A DNA stretch of 64,000 nucleotides from Deltaproteobacteria bacterium (GTDB taxonomy: Bacteria; Desulfobacterota; Deferrisomatia; Deferrisomatales; JACRMM01). The notes under the pieces were generated by a model that ran no database searches, had not been told where the DNA came from, and saw only the letters and a list, made by a program, of their open reading frames with translations. A program made the translations under genes and the position numbers. Positions 34,967 through 42,765 of the stretch are shown piece after piece (positions within the stretch are counted from its first letter, which is position 1; each line of letters begins with the position of its first letter). The stretch spans positions 124,001 through 188,000 of the forward strand of contig JACRMM010000058.1 in assembly GCA_016214985.1 (NCBI GenBank), written 5' to 3'.

Positions 34967-35397
34967 GGCGGCTCGTCGTCGACGCGAGCGTGGCGATCAA
35001 GTGGTACGTGCCGGAGGTCCACAGCGAGGCTGCCGCGCGCGTCCTCGACGAACGGGCGAAGGGCGTTCGCCTCCAGGTGCCCGACCTCTTCTTCCCCGAG
35101 TTCGGGAACATCCTTTGGAGGAAGGTGCGGGTTGGCGAGATCGAGAAAGCGGTCGCCGAAGGGATCGCCGGTGCCCTGCTCGCAGTCCCGAAGACGGTGC
35201 ACCGAAGCGAAGCGCTCCTGCCCTCCGCCCTGAACATCGCCCTCAACGCCGGCCAGACCTTGTAGGACAGCGTGTATCTCGCCCTGGCCGCGTTCCTCGG
35301 ATGCGAAGTGGTCACTGCGGACGAGCGGCTCTACCGGGGCCTGGCAAATAAACGGTGGGCGGAGTTGCTGCGCTGGGTGGAGGACGTGCGGTGCTGA
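34963..35397 (+). pseudogene. vapC: VapC-like PIN-domain toxin with internal amber codon
   Basis: GTG 34963 encodes VRRLVVDASVAIKWYVPE, the PIN N-terminus with its first catalytic Asp. LFFPEFGNILWR supplies the conserved Glu. A TAG at 35263-35265 (codon 101) interrupts the motif that should read (Y)DSVYLALAAFLGC. The same frame continues with VTADERLYRGLA, containing the last catalytic Asp, to a TGA at 35395. A single Tyr-to-stop change would explain it. Without the C-terminal acidic residues the toxin should be dead. Confidence 0.75.
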
Positions 35398-35566
35398 AGG
35401 TCCAATCAGGGAGCTTCGTGGAACTCTACGACTCACGCGCGTTCCGCGAGGCTCTGTTGAATCGCGAGGTGGTGTTGCGAAGTCGTTCGATCGACCGGGG
35501 ACACCAGGGGGGCGCGCTCCTCCGGGAACCGCTCTGCTGCGATACCGCCGGGGTGGGCTGACGGCC

Positions 35567-37042
35567 GTGGCCGGCGCGCGGGGACTCCGCCGTCGTGGTC
35601 CGCGCTGGGCCTTCGGGTTGGCCGCGGTACCGCTTCTCCTGTGGCTCCTGTGGCCCGCCGTCCCCCTGCCGAAGGTGCCCCCGGCCGCCGACACCCCGTT
35701 CGGATGGGGCGCCGACCGTACCCTCGCCGAGCTCGAGCGGTCCTTTCTGGCCGCGAGAGGCGCGTCCCACGCCGAGAATGCCTCGGGGTTCTCGGCTCTC
35801 CTGGCCGAGGGCAGGAGCGCCCTGGCAGGGTTGCGCTCCGACCCGAACGCAGCCCTGGCCGAGTCGGAGCGGGTGACCTTCGGCCTGGGGGCGCTGGCGG
35901 CGGCTGACGGCGAGCTGCTCCGGCCGTTTCAAGCCTATGTCGAGCGCGTGCGCTCCGAGGTCCGGGGGGTCCTCCGGGGCGCGGATGACGAGACGTTCCG
36001 CCGCGCCTACCGCGTTCTCCAAGGCGGGCGGATGGCCTTGGAGGAGGCCCTGGTGCAGCGGGGGGCGGAGAGCCTCCCCGGGCTCCAACTTCTCGGCGCG
36101 CCCGCCCTCGAGACTCCCTACGCCGAGGTCCGCGGCGTACGGGTCCACAGCGGCGATATCGCCCTTTCGAGGGGTGCCGCCCCCACCTCGGCCCTGATCG
36201 CCCGAGGCAGCGACTACCCCGGCAGCTTCTCCCACGCGGCCCTGGTGCACGTGGATGGCGCTACCGGCGAAGTGACGGTCATCGAGTCCCTGATCGAAAG
36301 GGGAGTCGTGCAGACGCCGGCCGAGGAGTACCTGTCCGACCCGAAGCGGCGCATCCTGCTCCTGCGCCTGCGCCCCGAGGCGCTCCCCGACCCCCAGGCG
36401 CCGCACCGCGCGGCGGAGCGCTTGCTCCGCCGGGCCCGGGCCGAGCGCATCCCCTACGACTTTGCCATGGACTGGCAGGATGACTCCGCCCTCTTCTGCT
36501 CCGAGGTGCCCTACCAGGCCTATCGCTCCGAGGGGGTGGATCTCTGGTCCTTCAAGAGCCCCATGTCTTCCCCGGGGCTCGGCGCCTGGCTCTCATCGCT
36601 GGGCGCGCGCCACCTCACCACGCTCGTACCCGCGGCGCTGGAGTTTGACCACCAACTCGTCCCCGTTGCGGAGTGGCGCAGGACGGAGGCCCTCCTTTCC
36701 ACCCGCTACGACGACGCGACTCTCGACGCGCTGCTCGAACGGGCCGACGCGGGCCTGCGGCTCGAGGTCCCTCGGTACCTCCTTCCCCTGGCCCGACTCG
36801 CCAAGGCTTACTCCGCGGCGGCGGGCGCCGCGGGACTGCCCCCCTTGGTTCCCGACGGAATGAGCCCGGAAGAGGCGCTCCGGGTCGTGGTCTTGAATCG
36901 GCGGTTCTTTTCACCGGTCCGGGCGGCGCTGGAGGCGCGGGCCGACGCCGAGGCGACGGCGCGGGGATACCGGTTGCCCTATTGGGCGTTGACTCGGCTC
37001 GCTCGGGAGTGTGTCCAGCGGGCGCATCTGGACGCCACCTGA
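35567..37042 (+). CDS. YiiX/YebB-like NlpC/P60-fold cysteine hydrolase 1
   Basis: A 491-residue protein starting at GTG 35567 with a basic N-terminus and a membrane-spanning or signal segment (FGLAAVPLLLWLLWPAVPL). The C-terminal half has the YiiX-type permuted NlpC/P60 core: VRVHSGDIALSRG near residue 200, SFSHAALVHVDG with the catalytic His near 225, and ALFCSEVPYQAY with the catalytic Cys near 313. Such enzymes cleave peptidoglycan peptides or acyl/amide bonds in lipids. It lies after the decayed vapBC and is paralogous to 37313-38920. It follows the phospholipid genes, so a lipid-linked substrate is possible. Confidence 0.75.
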   Translation: MAGARGLRRRGPRWAFGLAAVPLLLWLLWPAVPLPKVPPAADTPFGWGADRTLAELERSFLAARGASHAENASGFSALLAEGRSALAGLRSDPNAALAESERVTFGLGALAAADGELLRPFQAYVERVRSEVRGVLRGADDETFRRAYRVLQGGRMALEEALVQRGAESLPGLQLLGAPALETPYAEVRGVRVHSGDIALSRGAAPTSALIARGSDYPGSFSHAALVHVDGATGEVTVIESLIERGVVQTPAEEYLSDPKRRILLLRLRPEALPDPQAPHRAAERLLRRARAERIPYDFAMDWQDDSALFCSEVPYQAYRSEGVDLWSFKSPMSSPGLGAWLSSLGARHLTTLVPAALEFDHQLVPVAEWRRTEALLSTRYDDATLDALLERADAGLRLEVPRYLLPLARLAKAYSAAAGAAGLPPLVPDGMSPEEALRVVVLNRRFFSPVRAALEARADAEATARGYRLPYWALTRLARECVQRAHLDAT

Positions 37043-37267
37043 AGGATCACGCCCTTCACGGTCGCCTAGACGGTGGCAATGGCCCTGGTGGCAGCGCTTC
37101 CGGGCTTCCTCGGAGGCCTTGTGACGAGGGCGATCAAGCATGACCGGGGCGTCTGGGACTGGGGCCACCGGATCGAGGGGTACGGGGGCATGCTCGACCG
37201 GCGGGACTCGGAATGCTTCTCGGCGCCGGTGTTCTTCCACCGGACGCCCTACGTCTTCGTGCCCTGA
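37041..37267 (+). pseudogene. 3' fragment of cdsA (duplicate)
   Basis: The segment encodes LVAALPGFLGGLVTRAIKHD, DWGHRIEGYGGMLDRRD and SAPVFFHRTPYVFVP, matching the last 65 residues of the intact cytidylyltransferase at 34047-34241. Upstream similarity continues to about 37041 (GGATCACGCCCTTCACGGT) but with an in-frame TAG. The rest of the gene is absent. Similarity also extends past the stop codon (CCTGAGAA..CGG). Confidence 0.85.
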
Positions 37268-37312
37268 GAACCGGGGCCAGCGCTCCGGCGCGTGGAACCC
37301 AGAGGAGGTGCC

Positions 37313-38920
37313 ATGGGTGCCCATTCCAGCCGGTCGATGATGGCGGCGGCTCTCGTCGCGTTTTCGTCCCTGATCTGCGTTGTGCCGGGTGTGTCCGCGG
37401 CGCGAGGCCGGATGGGACCCGTGCCCAGCGCGTCCACCGAAGCGGCGCGGCGCTATGACCTGTGCCGCAAACACCTCGCGTCGGCGCATGGAGGCACTCC
37501 CCAGGCGGTGGGGGAGAGTCTGGCCGAGGAGGTCCGGTCTTTCCAGCCCCTGGTGGAGAGATCCCTCGCTTACCGCGCGGAGACCATCCGGGTCGCCGAC
37601 CGCCTCAAGGCGGAGATCCGCGAGGGCAAACCCCTCTCGGGCCGAGACCTCGACACGCTGAACAACGGGGTGGTCGCCCACTTGGCGCTGCGGGCGAAGC
37701 TCTATGAAATCGCCCAGGCCCACGAGTGCTGGTTGGACCTCGCCGAGGCGTCGCTGCCCGCCCTGGGGCTCACTCGGGAGACCCGCCTGAAGGGAGTGAT
37801 GCTCTCTCTTTCGGCGGCGCTCACGCTCTACGACAACTACCTCCTCGCGATCTCCGTCTACGAGGAGGACGGGAAGCTCCGACGCTTCCTCAATCACCGA
37901 GACAGCGGGTACCAGATCGGCCGCGCCGAGCTCGCCAAGGTGACCGCCCAGTACAACTGCGTGGAGAACCGGGAGCGAGTGCGCCGGGCCATCCGATTCT
38001 GGGAGCGCGAGAGGGAACGCCTCTCGGACACCCTCCAGGAAGACCCCGGGGGGGATGCCTACCTGGCACTCCTCATCTCCCAGAGCCCCTCCTACAACGC
38101 CGTCCGGGGGCTCTCGCCCATCACGCTCCTCGCCCGCAATCTCGACTTCCTGGGCGCCGTGACGCACGATACGTTGGCATCCCTCGGGTCGGAGGGGGTA
38201 AACCTGTTCAGCATGCTCTTCGGGAACACGATCGGGCTCGTCGAGAGCCGAAAGGGAAAGCTCTACGGCCGCGCCGACGTGGCGGAGGCCTTGAGGGCAC
38301 GGCTTCGCGCCGGGGACATCCTGGTGGAGAAGACGCCCTTTCGGCTCAGTGACAAGCTGATTCCCGGGTACTGGGGCCACGCGGCGGTCTGGGTCGGTGC
38401 CGAGGAGGAGCTCATGGACCTGGGGATCTGGAGAGACCCGCTCGTCCAGAAGCACGCGAGAGAGATCCACGAGGGTCGCCGGATCGTGGAGGCGCTCCGC
38501 TCCGGGGTGGAGCTGAACACGCTCGACCACTTCCTGAACATCGACGACCTGGCGGTCCTCCGCGGCCCGCCGATCCGCCGCGACGACCTCGCCAAGGTCG
38601 TGATCCGAGCCCTTCGGCAGGTGGGGAAGTCCTACGACTTCAACTTCGACGCCGAGACCACGGACCGGATCTTCTGTTCCAAGCTCGTCTACCTCTCTCA
38701 CTCCGAGATCGACTGGCCCACGGCAAAGGCGCTCGGCCGCTCGACCGTGAGCCCCGACGACGTGGCGTCGAAGGCGCTCCACGGCGGGCCGCTGGAGGTC
38801 GTGGCGCTGTTCCACGACGGCGAGGCCGTGCGGGAAGACCCGGCAGGCCGCTTCGCCGGCCTGATGGCCGATGCGCGCGGGGAGGCGTCCCGCAGAGGGG
38901 GAGGAGGAGGCAATGAGTGA
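37313..38920 (+). CDS. YiiX/YebB-like cysteine hydrolase 2
   Basis: A 535-residue exported protein; ATG 37313 follows AGAGGAGGTGCC. The N-terminal signal peptide is MMAAALVAFSSLICVVPGVSA. The first 330 residues are helical without a recognised domain. The catalytic core has LRAGDILVEKTPFRLSDKLI, PGYWGHAAVWVG with the catalytic His near residue 361, and TTDRIFCSKLVYLSHSEIDW with the Cys near 460. The His-then-Cys order is that of permuted NlpC/P60 (YiiX) enzymes. The 3' end has a decayed twin at 34279. It is probably periplasmic and acts on peptidoglycan or a lipid-linked amide. Confidence 0.78.
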   Translation: MGAHSSRSMMAAALVAFSSLICVVPGVSAARGRMGPVPSASTEAARRYDLCRKHLASAHGGTPQAVGESLAEEVRSFQPLVERSLAYRAETIRVADRLKAEIREGKPLSGRDLDTLNNGVVAHLALRAKLYEIAQAHECWLDLAEASLPALGLTRETRLKGVMLSLSAALTLYDNYLLAISVYEEDGKLRRFLNHRDSGYQIGRAELAKVTAQYNCVENRERVRRAIRFWERERERLSDTLQEDPGGDAYLALLISQSPSYNAVRGLSPITLLARNLDFLGAVTHDTLASLGSEGVNLFSMLFGNTIGLVESRKGKLYGRADVAEALRARLRAGDILVEKTPFRLSDKLIPGYWGHAAVWVGAEEELMDLGIWRDPLVQKHAREIHEGRRIVEALRSGVELNTLDHFLNIDDLAVLRGPPIRRDDLAKVVIRALRQVGKSYDFNFDAETTDRIFCSKLVYLSHSEIDWPTAKALGRSTVSPDDVASKALHGGPLEVVALFHDGEAVREDPAGRFAGLMADARGEASRRGGGGGNE

Positions 38921-38989
38921 GGGGCGTTGCGCGAGGCACATCGTCGCGCGCGCGAGTTCTCTCCTTGACCGAGGAAAGCGAGGACCGAC

Positions 38990-39535
38990 GTGATCCAGAA
39001 GCTACTCAGTGCCGTGGTCGTGGGATTGCTCCTCACCGCCGCCTCCCGGCCCCCGGAATGGGCCGAGCCCCTGGCCCTGGAGGGAGCGCCGAACCTCCAC
39101 AAGGTGACCGAGACCCTCTACCGCAGCGCCCAGCCCACGGCCGAGGGGATGAAGAACCTCGAGAAGCTGGGCATCCGCACGGTCATCAACCTTCGGGCCT
39201 TCCACTCCGACGCCGACGAGATCGCGGGCACGAAGCTCCTGAACGAGGAGCTGAGCGTGAAGACGTGGCACATCGAGGACGAGGACGTCGTGCGGGTGCT
39301 CCGGATCGTGAAGGACCCCGCGCGGGGGCCGTACCTCATCCACTGCCTCCACGGCGCCGACCGCACGGGCACGATGGTCGCGATGTACCGGATGGTGGTC
39401 CAGGGGTGGCCGCGGGAGAAGGCAATCGGCGAACTCCAAGACGGGGGATACGGGTTCCACCCGATCTGGACGAACATCGTGACGTACCTGGAGAAGGTCG
39501 ACGTGGAGCGCATCAAGCAGGAGGTGGATCGGTAG
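38990..39535 (+). CDS. Exported dual-specificity/tyrosine phosphatase-like protein
   Basis: A 181-residue protein starting at GTG 38990 with a hydrophobic export signal (LLSAVVVGLLLTAAS). LYRSAQPTAEGMKNLEKLGI and TVINLRAF are DSP-family strands, and LIHCLHGADRTGTMVAMYRM holds the HC-x5-R catalytic loop near residue 124. Similar envelope phosphatases remove phosphate from lipids or lipid A-type molecules. It lies downstream of the second YiiX gene on the same strand. Confidence 0.85.
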   Translation: MIQKLLSAVVVGLLLTAASRPPEWAEPLALEGAPNLHKVTETLYRSAQPTAEGMKNLEKLGIRTVINLRAFHSDADEIAGTKLLNEELSVKTWHIEDEDVVRVLRIVKDPARGPYLIHCLHGADRTGTMVAMYRMVVQGWPREKAIGELQDGGYGFHPIWTNIVTYLEKVDVERIKQEVDR

Positions 39536-39554
39536 GAGTGGGGGTTTGCGGCAC

Positions 39555-39714
39555 AGGGCCGGGGCGGGAACCTTCCCTCCGGCGGGCGGGATCCCTGAAC
39601 CGTAGAGCCCCTCGTCAGCGTTTCTGCGTGGATTGGGGCTTCGCCGTCTCTCCGAGTCATCGTGCCGAAGCCGCCTGCCCGCTCTCCGGCAAGGTTCCCG
39701 CCCGGCCCTCCCCC
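39555..39714. repeat. Interspersed inverted-repeat element, copy B
   Basis: This is the second copy of the element at 7845-7993, with ends AGGGCCGG(G)CGGGAACCTT and AAGGTTCCCGCCCGGCCCT. Relative to copy A, both arms changed in step (GGGCCTT/AAGGCCC versus GGAACCTT/AAGGTTCC), so base pairing is preserved. The centre differs in sequence but not much in length. It occupies the gap before the glycosyltransferase gene. Confidence 0.7.
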
Positions 39715-39767
39715 CGGGGATGACGCCACCCTCCACTAGCCGTATTGTTCCAGTCGAGAGGACCGCC

Positions 39768-40901
39768 ATGCAAAGCCGACCAAAGCTCCTCGTCCTGAGT
39801 GTCTCGGCCGGGGCCGGCCACGTCCGCGCGGCCGAGGCCCTGTGCGCCGCCGCGCACCGGTGGCACTCGGGGGTTGAAGCGGTGCACGTGGACGTCATGG
39901 ACCTCGTGCCCCGCCTCTTCCGAAAGGTCTACGCCGAGTCGTACCTGCACGTGGTGGAGCATCACCCGGCGCTCTGGGGATACCTCTACGAGAAGACCGA
40001 CCACCGCCGAAAGGACTCGAAGCTCCAGCGCCTGCAGGAGGCCCTGGAGCGGCTCAACACGCGCCATTTTGCGTCGATGCTCGCCCGCGAGCGCCCCGAC
40101 GCCGTAATCTGCACGCATTTCCTTCCGGCCCAGCTCCTCTCGCGGCTGATCTGGCAGGGCGAGTTCTTCCGGCCCGTATGGGTGCAGGTGACCGACTTCG
40201 ACATCCACGCCCTGTGGGTGCACCCCCATCTCAGCGGCTACTTCGCCGCCTGCGACGAGGTCGCCTGGCGGATGGCTGACCGGGGCATCGACCGGGCGGC
40301 GGTGACCGTGACGGGCATTCCGATCCTGCCGGCCTTCGGCGAGCCCCTGTCGCGCGTCGAGTGCGCGGCCGAGCTCGGGCTCGATCCGGCCCGCACGACG
40401 CTCCTCATGATGTCGGGGGGCGCCGGGATCGGGGGCCTCGACGCCCTCGCCGAGCGGCTCCTCGGGCTTGCCGGGGACTTCCAGGTCGTGGCCCTGGCTG
40501 GGCGAAACGAGCGGCTCCTGGCCGATCTCCAGGCCCTGGCCGCCCTCCACCCGGGCCGGCTCTCCCCGCTCGGTTTCACCCGCACGGTGGAGCGCGTCAT
40601 GGCCGCGAGCGACCTCGCGATCACGAAGCCCGGCGGCCTTACGACCTCCGAGTGCCTCGCTATGGGCCTTCCGATGGTCGTCGTGTCGCCGATCCCGGGG
40701 CAGGAGGAGCGAAACGCCGACTACCTCCTGGAGAACGGCGCCGCGCTCAAGGCCCACGACGCCGCCGGCCTCGAGTTTCGCGTGCGCGATCTCCTCGCCC
40801 GGCCCGAGCGGCTCGCCGAGTTGAGCCGCAATGCGAAGGCCCTGGGGCGGCCCGACGCGGCCCGCGCGGTGCTCGCCCGGGTGCTCGAAGGGCTCGGGTG
40901 A
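39768..40901 (+). CDS. MGDG-synthase/MurG-like lipid glycosyltransferase
   Basis: A 377-residue GT28-type enzyme that would add a sugar from a nucleotide donor to diacylglycerol or another lipid at the inner membrane. The start MQSRPKLLVLSVSAGAGHVR (ATG 39768) includes the glycine-rich GAGH loop of the MGDG-synthase N-domain. Also seen are VICTHFLPAQLL, QVTDFDIHALWVHP, the donor-site GGAGIGGLDALAERLL and the C-domain KPGGLTTSECLAMGLPMVVV with PIPGQEERNADYL. It is coupled by GTGA overlap to a small membrane protein. A broken minus-strand copy of its donor-site region lies at 42365-42515. Confidence 0.9.
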   Translation: MQSRPKLLVLSVSAGAGHVRAAEALCAAAHRWHSGVEAVHVDVMDLVPRLFRKVYAESYLHVVEHHPALWGYLYEKTDHRRKDSKLQRLQEALERLNTRHFASMLARERPDAVICTHFLPAQLLSRLIWQGEFFRPVWVQVTDFDIHALWVHPHLSGYFAACDEVAWRMADRGIDRAAVTVTGIPILPAFGEPLSRVECAAELGLDPARTTLLMMSGGAGIGGLDALAERLLGLAGDFQVVALAGRNERLLADLQALAALHPGRLSPLGFTRTVERVMAASDLAITKPGGLTTSECLAMGLPMVVVSPIPGQEERNADYLLENGAALKAHDAAGLEFRVRDLLARPERLAELSRNAKALGRPDAARAVLARVLEGLG

Positions 40902-41401
40902 ACCGCCGTTGGTCCGGCCTCCGGAGGCCGGCGCTGCTCCTCGCCTGGATCGTCCTTCTGGCCGCGTGCTTCGCCCAGGTGGAGATCCAGATCGAAGGCC
41001 CGAACGGCTGGGCCTCGGCGCTTCCCACGTGGCGGGTTCACGGCCACTGGCTCTTGGACCTCTTCTGGGGCGGCCGCCCGCTCACCGGCTACCACGCCTG
41101 GGTCTTCTCCTTCATGGCCCTCGTGTTCCACCTGCCCTGCGTGCTCGCGGGGCCGTATTCCTGGCGGCTCGAGACCCGGTGCCTGGGCAGCCTCATGATC
41201 TTCTGGATCCTGGAGGACTTTCTCTGGTTCGCCTGGAACCCCGCCTACGGCGTCGCGCGGCTGGCGCCCGCGTTCGTGCCCTGGCATCGCCACTGGGTGC
41301 TGGGGCTGCCGACCGACTACTACACGTTCCTCACCGTTGGCGGCGTTCTCCTCTGGTCCTCGTTTCGTGCCGCGCCGGACGACGTCGGAGCCGCTCCGTG
41401 A
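40898..41401 (+). CDS. Small polytopic membrane protein, unknown function
   Basis: A 167-residue protein starting at GTG 40898 in the stop codon of the glycosyltransferase. About four hydrophobic segments are visible (LLLAWIVLLAACFA; VFSFMALVFHLPCVL; LGSLMIFWILEDFLWFAW; FLTVGGVLLWSSF), with a Trp/His-rich stretch between them. I do not recognise the family. Translational coupling suggests it assists or follows the glycolipid-forming enzyme. Confidence 0.72.
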   Translation: MNRRWSGLRRPALLLAWIVLLAACFAQVEIQIEGPNGWASALPTWRVHGHWLLDLFWGGRPLTGYHAWVFSFMALVFHLPCVLAGPYSWRLETRCLGSLMIFWILEDFLWFAWNPAYGVARLAPAFVPWHRHWVLGLPTDYYTFLTVGGVLLWSSFRAAPDDVGAAP

Positions 41402-41565
41402 CGGCGGGTCCGATGCGGGCCACAGGCCGCCGGCGCCGTCTCCGGATAGGGCGTGCCCCCGCGTGCGCTTTCGCCCCTGCGTAACTTCGCCCGCCCGGAA
41501 GGGACCGAGAGGGAGCTGGGAGACCCGCGCCGCGCTGCTAGCCCCTGGCCCCCGGTCCGTCGCTC

Positions 41566-41865
41566 TCAGGCAGCCCTGAGGGGAGTGATATCGCGGGAGA
41601 GTTTCTCGGCCAGGGCGTCCGCAGCGGTGTCGAGGTCGTACCGGGCTTGCAGGTTCATCCAGTACTGTGGGCTCTGGCTAAAGTAGAGCCCCAGGCGAAG
41701 CGCCATCTCCGCCGTCACCGGCCGGCGCCCGTGCACGATATGGCTGATGCGCATGGCGGGCACGTCGATGGCCTTGGCGAGCCGGTACTGAGAGATCTCG
41801 AGCTCGTCGAGGAGCTCGCGGAGGTAGTGTCCGGGATGGACGGGAGGAAGGCGTTCTGGGGCCAT
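41566..41865 (-). CDS. higA: HigA-type antitoxin (XRE helix-turn-helix)
   Basis: A 99-residue DNA-binding antitoxin; PVHPGHYLRELLDELEISQY and RLAKAIDVPAMRISHIVHGR are the HigA/VapI N-terminal helices, with the recognition helix around residues 37-50. The SQSPQYWMNLQARYDLD tail is diagnostic. It lies 12 bp after the toxin gene (toxin first, as usual for higBA). It would bind and autorepress the promoter at 42168-42197. Confidence 0.93.
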   Translation of the reverse strand: MAPERLPPVHPGHYLRELLDELEISQYRLAKAIDVPAMRISHIVHGRRPVTAEMALRLGLYFSQSPQYWMNLQARYDLDTAADALAEKLSRDITPLRAA

Positions 41866-41877
41866 GGTGGTCTCCGG

Positions 41878-42159
41878 TCAGTGGTAATCGACGATCTCCA
41901 CGTCGGTGGTGCCCTCGGCCTGCCAGACGAAGCAGAGACGCCACTGGTCGTTGATACGCAAGCTGTGTTGGCCGACCCGTTCGCCCTTGAGCGCCTCCAG
42001 GCGGTTGGACGGCGGAAGGCGAAGATCGTCGAGGCGCGTTGCGGCATCCAAGGCGTTGAGGCGGGCAAAGGCCCTTTCCTGGATATCCCGAGGGAACTTC
42101 CACGACACCTCCCGCCGGAAGATCTTCTCGGTTTCGCGGCACTTGAACGATCGGATCAT
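41878..42159 (-). CDS. higB: HigB/RelE-type mRNA interferase toxin
   Basis: A 93-residue toxin of the RelE/HigB fold: MIRSFKCRETEKIFRREVSW, LEALKGERVGQHSLRINDQW and RLCFVWQAEG give the basic catalytic face, and the VEIVDYH terminus is typical. It cleaves mRNA on the ribosome. The gene is intact and its promoter lies so close that the mRNA should be nearly leaderless. Confidence 0.93.
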   Translation of the reverse strand: MIRSFKCRETEKIFRREVSWKFPRDIQERAFARLNALDAATRLDDLRLPPSNRLEALKGERVGQHSLRINDQWRLCFVWQAEGTTDVEIVDYH

Positions 42160-42167
42160 GAGCCTCG

Positions 42168-42197
42168 ATAGTAAACAGTCTGGTTATTATTCGTCAA
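42168..42197 (-). promoter_or_regulatory. higBA promoter
   Basis: On the minus strand, TTGACG (42192-42197) and TACTAT (42168-42173) are spaced 18 bp, in an AT-rich island (AATAATAACCAGACTGTTTA) that contrasts with the GC-rich surroundings. The -10 ends 8 bp before the higB ATG, so transcription would start within a base or two of the start codon. HigA probably binds the AT-rich spacer. Confidence 0.65.
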
Positions 42198-42364
42198 GCC
42201 TGCTGCACCGGCTCTAGCGCCCTCGCGGGGCCCGGTCCAAGCGGACGGCTGATCGTTGATCTCCGGAAAAGGACAGGCGGGCATCAGGTGTCGGAGGGAG
42301 TCCGGTGGGAGTCGGGAGAGGGATGCAGGGGGCGGTTCCCGGGCCATGAGGCACAGGGGCGTGT

Positions 42365-42515
42365 GCCATGCGCCGCTGTGAGGCCCGGCGCCGCTCTCCA
42401 GGAGGTAGTCGGCGGTGTTCGTTTCGCTCCTTCTGCCCCGGGAGCGGCGACCCGACGATCATGGGCCGGCCCAGGGCCAGGTACTCGGAGGGGTGAGGCC
42501 GCCAGGCTTCGTGAT
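42365..42515 (-). pseudogene. Fragment of an MGDG-synthase-like glycosyltransferase
   Basis: The minus strand encodes LALGRPMIVGSPLPGQKERN, preceded by HHEAWRP at DNA level (ATCACGAAGCCTGGCGGCCT) and followed by CGCCGACTACCTCCTGGAGA. The intact gene at 39768 has ATCACGAAGCCCGGCGGCCT, LAMGLPMVVVSPIPGQEERN and the same ADYLLE DNA. At least two frameshifts and loss of both ends make this non-functional. It derives from a paralogue or a partial inverted duplication. Confidence 0.75.
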
Positions 42516-42586
42516 GGACCGGCGCGTCGTCCGAGTGCCTCCCGTTGCCTTGTTGGGCCCGGTGTGCGAGCCCTGAAAAGCAAACA

Positions 42587-42657
42587 GGACCGCTTTGACA
42601 CGGTCCGGTTTGCCCACTGTGCGATGGAAAAGAGAAACGCCGTGTGGGGGACGGCGT
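42587..42657. other. Two tandem hairpins
   Basis: GGACCG-(8 nt)-CGGTCC at 42587-42606 and ACGCCGT-(7 nt)-ACGGCGT at 42637-42657 are perfect stems 30 bp apart. Neither has a T-run on either strand. They could be ends of transcripts from the beta-lactamase-like gene. Confidence 0.35.
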
Positions 42658-42765
42658 GTGTTGGCGGAGCGTATACGAGTCGGATGAGACCCGCGTGAGG
42701 AGACCGTGAGAAGTGGGTGAGACGCGCAACTCGGCGGCAGAACTCCTGTTGGCGACCCTTGCGAC

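Larger units (their letters stand above)
42160..42765. other. Gene-poor stretch between higB and the beta-lactamase-like gene
   Basis: These 606 bp hold the higBA promoter, the glycosyltransferase fragment and two tandem hairpins. No intact gene is seen. The right 110 bp (from about 42657) shows nothing recognisable. Confidence 0.5.
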
